NCBI GenBank assembly: GCA_031257735.1
Contig: JAIROC010000144.1
Span: 1 to 9,795 of the forward strand
Length of the DNA stretch: 9,795 bases
Direction of reading: 5' to 3'
From: Bacteroidales bacterium
GTDB lineage: Bacteria > Bacteroidota > Bacteroidia > Bacteroidales > WCHB1-69
This document shows, in pieces, positions 6,534-9,795 of the stretch. The number at the start of each line of letters is the position of its first letter. The stretch's first letter is position 1. Under the pieces are notes generated by a model. That model was given only the letters and a program-made list of their open reading frames with translations, searched no databases and was not told where the DNA came from. Position numbers and translations under genes: made by a program.

Positions 6534-7724
6534 ATGTCATCCGTACTTTCTCTTATTGGCCGTACTACTCCTCTGTTTTCCGCCGATATTGCCGCCCACG
6601 AAAGTGAGTTGCGGGAACTCATCGCTTCCACCTGCTTCCTTGTCATAGGCGGCGCTGGTTCTATCGGTTCCGCTGTAACGCGGGAGATATTTAAACGAAA
6701 ACCAAAGCTGCTTCATGTTGTAGACATCAGTGAAAACAATATGGTGGAACTGGTTCGGGATATCCGTAGTTCTTTGGGCTATATTGACGGAGAATTTGCA
6801 ACGTTTGCCCTTGACTGCGGCTCGGATATATTTGATTCCTTCATCGCCAATGCCCCTGGTTACGATTTCGTCCTCAACCTTTCAGCACTCAAGCATGTGC
6901 GGAGCGAGAAAGACCCATTCACGCTTATGCGTATGATAGATGTAAATATTTTCAATACCGATAAAACAATACGACAAGCTAAAAGAAAAAACGCGAAAAA
7001 GTATTTCTGTGTTTCCACCGACAAAGCGGCTAATCCGGTAAATATGATGGGCGCTTCAAAGCGTATCATGGAAATGTTTCTCATGCGCCGCTCTCTTGAT
7101 CTGCCCATATCCACCGCGAGATTCGCCAATGTCGCCTTCTCTGACGGCAGCCTGTTATATGGTTTTAACCACCGTATTGAGAAAGAACAGCCATTATCCG
7201 CGCCGAATGATGTGCGCCGGTATTTTATTACGCCGCAGGAGTCAGGGGAACTGTGCCTCATGTCCTGTCTCCTTGGTGGAAACCGCGATATTTTTTTCCC
7301 TAAGCTGGATTATAATCTTGATCTGATAACTTTCAGCGACATTGCGGAACGGTATTTGGAGAGACTGGGCTATGAGCCGGTTCAAAACGCTACGGAAGAT
7401 GAGGCGCGGCAGAAGGTACAGGAACTTAAACGGCAGAAAAAATATCCGGTGTATTTCTTTAAAAGCGATACGACTGGAGAAAAAGATTTTGAGGAATTCT
7501 ACACCGACAAGGAAACGCTGGACATGAAACGATTCAGCACAATCGGTATCATCAAAAATGAAGCGGACTATGATCAATGGAAACTGAATTTATTTACTGA
7601 AACGATACAAACAATGCGTAAAAGCAGTACATGGAATCGTTATGAATTGATTGAATTGTTTAACCAGATGATTCCTGAATTTCAGCATAAAGAAACTGGA
7701 AAGTTCCTTGACGGAAAAATGTAA
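6534..7724 (+). CDS. UDP-N-acetylglucosamine 4,6-dehydratase (LegB/CapD type)
   Basis: This 396-residue protein is an extended short-chain dehydrogenase/reductase. The nucleotide-binding motif is IGGAGSIGSAV (GGAGSIG, 39-45). Then come NLSALKHVRSEKDP, the CVSTDKAANPVNMMGASK block (159-176), RFANVAFSDGSLL and RRYFITPQESGELC. The usual catalytic YxxxK reads M172-x-x-x-K176, the Met variant known in WbpM/CapD-like 4,6-dehydratases, with the Thr-Asp-Lys of STDK acting in dehydration. The C-terminal extension with FFKSDTTGEKDFEEFY and LDMKRFSTIGIIKNE is typical of dehydratases paired with LegC-type aminotransferases. The likely reaction is UDP-GlcNAc to UDP-2-acetamido-2,6-dideoxy-4-keto-hexose, feeding the aminotransferase 4 bases upstream. 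No membrane helices are seen, unlike full-length WbpM, so it should be cytoplasmic. The next gene downstream is broken. Confidence 0.9.
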   Translation: MSSVLSLIGRTTPLFSADIAAHESELRELIASTCFLVIGGAGSIGSAVTREIFKRKPKLLHVVDISENNMVELVRDIRSSLGYIDGEFATFALDCGSDIFDSFIANAPGYDFVLNLSALKHVRSEKDPFTLMRMIDVNIFNTDKTIRQAKRKNAKKYFCVSTDKAANPVNMMGASKRIMEMFLMRRSLDLPISTARFANVAFSDGSLLYGFNHRIEKEQPLSAPNDVRRYFITPQESGELCLMSCLLGGNRDIFFPKLDYNLDLITFSDIAERYLERLGYEPVQNATEDEARQKVQELKRQKKYPVYFFKSDTTGEKDFEEFYTDKETLDMKRFSTIGIIKNEADYDQWKLNLFTETIQTMRKSSTWNRYELIELFNQMIPEFQHKETGKFLDGKM

Positions 7725-7738
7725 AAAATATCCCCTGA

Positions 7739-8520
7739 CATAAGGGTGAACCGGAATGTAAAGAATACTCTTTGCTCAAACCATTTCTTAGCCTCTTGGA
7801 CAAACCGCTTAACAATGCGGCCGTCTCTCTTTTGCGCGAATGTAATGGCAATAACAATCTCAAGCAAATCATTTTTAACGCGGCCAAACACTCGGTCGGC
7901 GATACAAATGATTTCATCGACAAAACAACAGCGTTCTTTCTTAAACTTTCAAAAAATGGACTTATCTTCTGGGCAGATGCTAAGACTGAAATACCGGTAA
8001 AAATAACTGATATTCCTGATTTTTGCTATCCTAACAATATCGTCTTTGAATTAACAGACTTCTATAATTTGAACTACAAGCGTTGCTACCGTAATAGCAG
8101 TCCCTCGAAAACTTCATTCGCAAATGCTAAAAAGATAATCAAAAAAATTTGGAAAACTAAAACAATATGGATTGCGCAGTGTTCACTTGACGGACAGAGA
8201 ACCTACCACGCATCGGGATTTTGCTCAAATCCTTACCCATGCGCTTGAGTTAAATCTGAAAGTGGCCATGCTCTCAAATGCAACGAATTTCAACGATGAA
8301 ACGATTGATCTAATCAATAGGCATAAGAACCGGATTGTTGTGCAGGTTGATTTGGATGGCGCAGACACGGAAATGCACGATGATTTACGCGGCGCAAGGC
8401 GTGTTTGACAAGGTTACAACAATCATGAAAACTGTCGCCGGACGCAGAATACCGCTGGAAGTGGCGATGAATATTTATAAAGCAAATGTAAGCTATATTG
8501 AACGCACCGCAGTTTTGGCT
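7739..8520 (+). pseudogene. PqqD-radical SAM protein, decayed (at least two frameshifts, Cys motif lost)
   Basis: The first frame (7739 to about 8170) holds a PqqD/RRE-like domain: LNNAAVSLLRECNGNNNLKQ, then KTTAFFLKLSKNGLIFW. Next comes the radical SAM start VFELTDFYNLNYKRCY. The expected CxxxCxxC reads Y-N-L-N-Y-K-R-C, so two of three cluster ligands are Tyr. Near 8170 the match moves to a second frame: LTDREPTTHRDF in place of the GGEP motif, LKVAMLSNATN, and VQVDLDGADTEMHDDLRG. Near 8398 it moves to a third: QGVFDKVTTIMKTV and PLEVAMNIYKANVSYIE. It then ends abruptly and runs into a nuclease remnant. The second shift is explained by loss of two bases in a GGCGC repeat. There is no ATG at the 5' end in the right frame, only a TTG at 7772 or a GTG at 7746 in another frame. 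The ancestor probably modified a peptide or small molecule, and its place next to the sugar genes may be incidental. Confidence 0.8.
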
Positions 8521-9476
8521 GAAGGCCAAAATGACCTGTTCGAGGGCTTGTATATCGCGGATAAAGACTCAGTGTTTTCCACGCTAAACAATCTGGTCCA
8601 TATTACGCTACACCCAGCATACGACACGCTTTGCGGCTATACACAGGAAGAGCTTGAGTCGTGTTTCGCGCCTCTTCTTGAGGAACTAGCAGCGGCGTAT
8701 CATTGCAACGTCCCAGAGACACTGACAAAAATACGGCGTTGGTATAACGGGTTTTCAACACTGGTATTTTTCGAGCAACAAACCTTTACAAACCTGTGGG
8801 TTGAAACCAAAACCGCTACATGTATCGTTGCTATTATCAAAAAATATAACAATATACAGCTCATGTTGAAATCTCCGCAGATGAAGCAATCGGATTTCAA
8901 TAGCTTCGATTACCAGACTTTGAACACACAACTGCTCCTATTCCAATCAGAATACCTCACCGTAAAAAGAATTGAACAAGAACAAGTCGCTGATGAACTG
9001 ATGTTTACCTTTGAGGTTTTGAATTATGAACTTCGTCTGTCGCTGATGGATTATCTTACCGGCTATCCCGTTGACAATACCGGTTCAATGCGGAGCCGCA
9101 TGATAAAACAACTGCTCAACAGTGATGTAACAGCGTTTGAGACAAGTCTCAAAGTATTGTTTGCCAATATTCCTTACCAGCTTTATATTAAAAGACAAGC
9201 GTATTATCATTCCATGCTCTTACTGTGGCTGAATATGCTGGGCTTTCATGTTGAGGCAGAGGTTTCCACGATAGAGGCCGCATTGACGCGATGTGGACGT
9301 GGAAGGAGCGCGCGGTCATTGTCGCTGTAAAATACGCGAGCCAGGGCAGGCTTGAAACGCTTTTAGATACGACTATGGAGCAAATCAAGGGAAAAGGTTA
9401 TTGCAATCATTACGCGGCTACGCATGAGCGTGTTGCGCAAGTGGTATTTTTGGGGAAACGAGAACTTTCACTGAAT
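8521..9476 (+). pseudogene. AAA-ATPase/PD-(D/E)XK (DUF1703-type) protein, decayed remnant
   Basis: From about 8521 the frame carries pieces of the AAA-ATPase-like/PDDEXK_9 family in family order: DLFEGLYIADK, then SVFSTLNNLVHITLHP, CGYTQEELE, IRRWYNGF, FEQQTFTNLWVET, LLLFQSEYLTVKRIE, LFANIPYQLY, and AYYHSMLLLWLNMLGFHVEAEVST. Walker A and the whole N-terminus are missing. The segment between GLYI and SVFS, where Walker B and the sensor belong, is also gone, and a short piece after WYNGF is missing. Near 9275 one base appears lost. In the next frame GRIDAMW, RAVIVAVKYAS and EQIKGKGYCNHYA complete the nuclease domain; the expected Glu of the ExK motif is Ala. Similarity stops after about GKRELSL. 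The radical SAM remnant joins in frame, so an open chimeric frame runs from about 8425 (ATG) to 9330, 301 residues. Function is very unlikely. The family is often multicopy in host-associated anaerobes. Confidence 0.82.
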
Positions 9477-9693
9477 CAGAAGAAAAGTACGCAACGCCGT
9501 TTCCGTGTTACGTATTTTGTTGTTTTATTTCCTGCCTTACTGATATTGCTTTCTTTTCTTTATAAATAAACTCAAAAATACATTTATCTTCTTTGCTTTA
9601 GATGACCCTGCGGAATGTAAAATGAATATACTCAACGCTGACAATGAAGATCAGCTCAATTAAAATCTCTATATCTCAAAAAAGGAATCAAAT
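9477..9693 (+). other. Gene-free stretch after the nuclease remnant
   Basis: The nuclease frame continues without similarity to a TAA at 9567-9569. Its last 30 or so residues are basic and then hydrophobic, and look like chance read-through. After that, a short open stretch with codons for ALDDPAECKMNILNADNEDQLN ends at the TAA at 9661-9663. It has no convincing start and could be the tail of another lost gene. I see no tRNA, repeat array or hairpin terminator in it. Confidence 0.5.
9682..9686 (+). promoter_or_regulatory. Ribosome binding site of the last gene
   Basis: AAGGA sits 7 bases before the ATG at 9694, in an A-rich leader. It makes this start more credible than a random ATG. Confidence 0.6.
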
Positions 9694-9795
9694 ATGAATG
9701 ACCACAAAAACTATTCTCCTATACCTCCGCTTCTGCAAAAACACGTCATTGACTACATCATCGCGGAAAATGAAGGATTAAACCTGCCAGATAAC
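9694..9795 (+). CDS. Unrecognised protein, N-terminal 34 residues (runs off the right edge)
   Basis: The frame opens with a good ribosome binding site and stays open to the end of the window. It begins MNDHKNYSPIPPLLQKHVID and continues with YIIAENEGLNLPDN. I do not recognise the family. The segment is polar with a short amphipathic stretch (PLLQKHVIDYIIAE) and no signal peptide or membrane segment. Composition is moderately AT-rich, like the flanking DNA. It follows the gene-free stretch after the nuclease remnant and probably belongs to a separate transcription unit, though no promoter or terminator is evident. Confidence 0.6.
   Translation, partial: MNDHKNYSPIPPLLQKHVIDYIIAENEGLNLPDN

Noticed and set aside
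6860..7577. Two minus-strand frames of 133 and 111 residues opposite the dehydratase
   Set aside because: They lie antisense to well-conserved dehydratase motifs and carry no recognisable domain.
7728..7750. Rho-independent terminator after the dehydratase (CCCCTGACATAAGGG)
   Set aside because: The stem is only four or five base pairs and is not followed by a T run.
8172..8408. A separate small gene of 78 residues
   Set aside because: It is the middle part of the radical SAM domain in a shifted frame and has no ribosome binding site of its own.
9291..9569. An independent membrane protein of 92 residues
   Set aside because: Its first 60 or so residues are the PD-(D/E)XK nuclease C-terminus in a shifted frame. 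The hydrophobic tail follows the end of similarity and is probably chance read-through.
1..9795. CRISPR arrays, tRNA or rRNA genes, riboswitches
   Set aside because: No regularly spaced repeats, cloverleaf-like sequence or recognisable conserved RNA element was found on reading both strands.

Overview
The window reads as one end of a cell-surface polysaccharide (capsule, O-antigen or glycoconjugate) locus. It is flanked on the left by the start of a probable transposase gene and on the right by decayed genes. All recognisable sugar genes lie on the + strand with short gaps, so one operon from about position 107 to 7724 is likely. The organism cannot be named from sequence alone. Its traits are AT-rich accessory DNA, a long poly-G tract, a mix of Shine-Dalgarno and SD-less starts, and an AAA-ATPase/PD-(D/E)XK family that is common in host-associated anaerobes such as Treponema, Bacteroidota and Clostridia. 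These suggest a gut or oral anaerobe, but this is only a guess.

Layout. 1-74 (-): 5' end of a putative IS5-like transposase. 107-451: 3' remnant of an unrecognised gene, sharing an ATGA overlap with the next gene. 448-1258: polysaccharide deacetylase interrupted by a run of 14 G (980-993); the frame as given is OFF and a tract of 13 G would restore it. 1263-2041: TylF/MycF-type methyltransferase broken by a simple frameshift near 1376-1382. 2053-3804: HAD-IIIC (FkbH-like) protein with a Cys-rich N-terminus. 3861-4688: family 2 glycosyltransferase. 4706-5374: polyprenyl-phosphate sugar-1-phosphate transferase. 5384-6529: LegC-type aminotransferase. 6534-7724: LegB/CapD-type UDP-HexNAc 4,6-dehydratase. 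7739-8520: PqqD-radical SAM pseudogene. 8521-9476: pseudogene of an AAA-ATPase/PD-(D/E)XK protein, fused in frame to the radical SAM remnant. 9694-9795: start of an unrecognised gene that runs off the window.

How the genes could work together (inference). The dehydratase and aminotransferase would convert UDP-GlcNAc into a UDP-4-amino-4,6-dideoxy-HexNAc. The phosphoglycosyl transferase would load a sugar-1-phosphate onto undecaprenyl phosphate. The family 2 enzyme would extend the chain. The deacetylase, methyltransferase and HAD-IIIC protein would decorate the product. No flippase, polymerase, sugar N-acetyltransferase or sialic/legionaminic acid synthase is visible here.

Base composition changes abruptly at about 5380. 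Hand-counted 60-base rows upstream are about 13-37% GC (for example rows 2701, 3601, 3721 and 5281). Rows in the aminotransferase and dehydratase are about 53-57% (5641, 6541, 7081). The two halves therefore probably have different histories. The most noteworthy single feature is the poly-G tract, which would make the deacetylase a phase-variable (contingency) gene.
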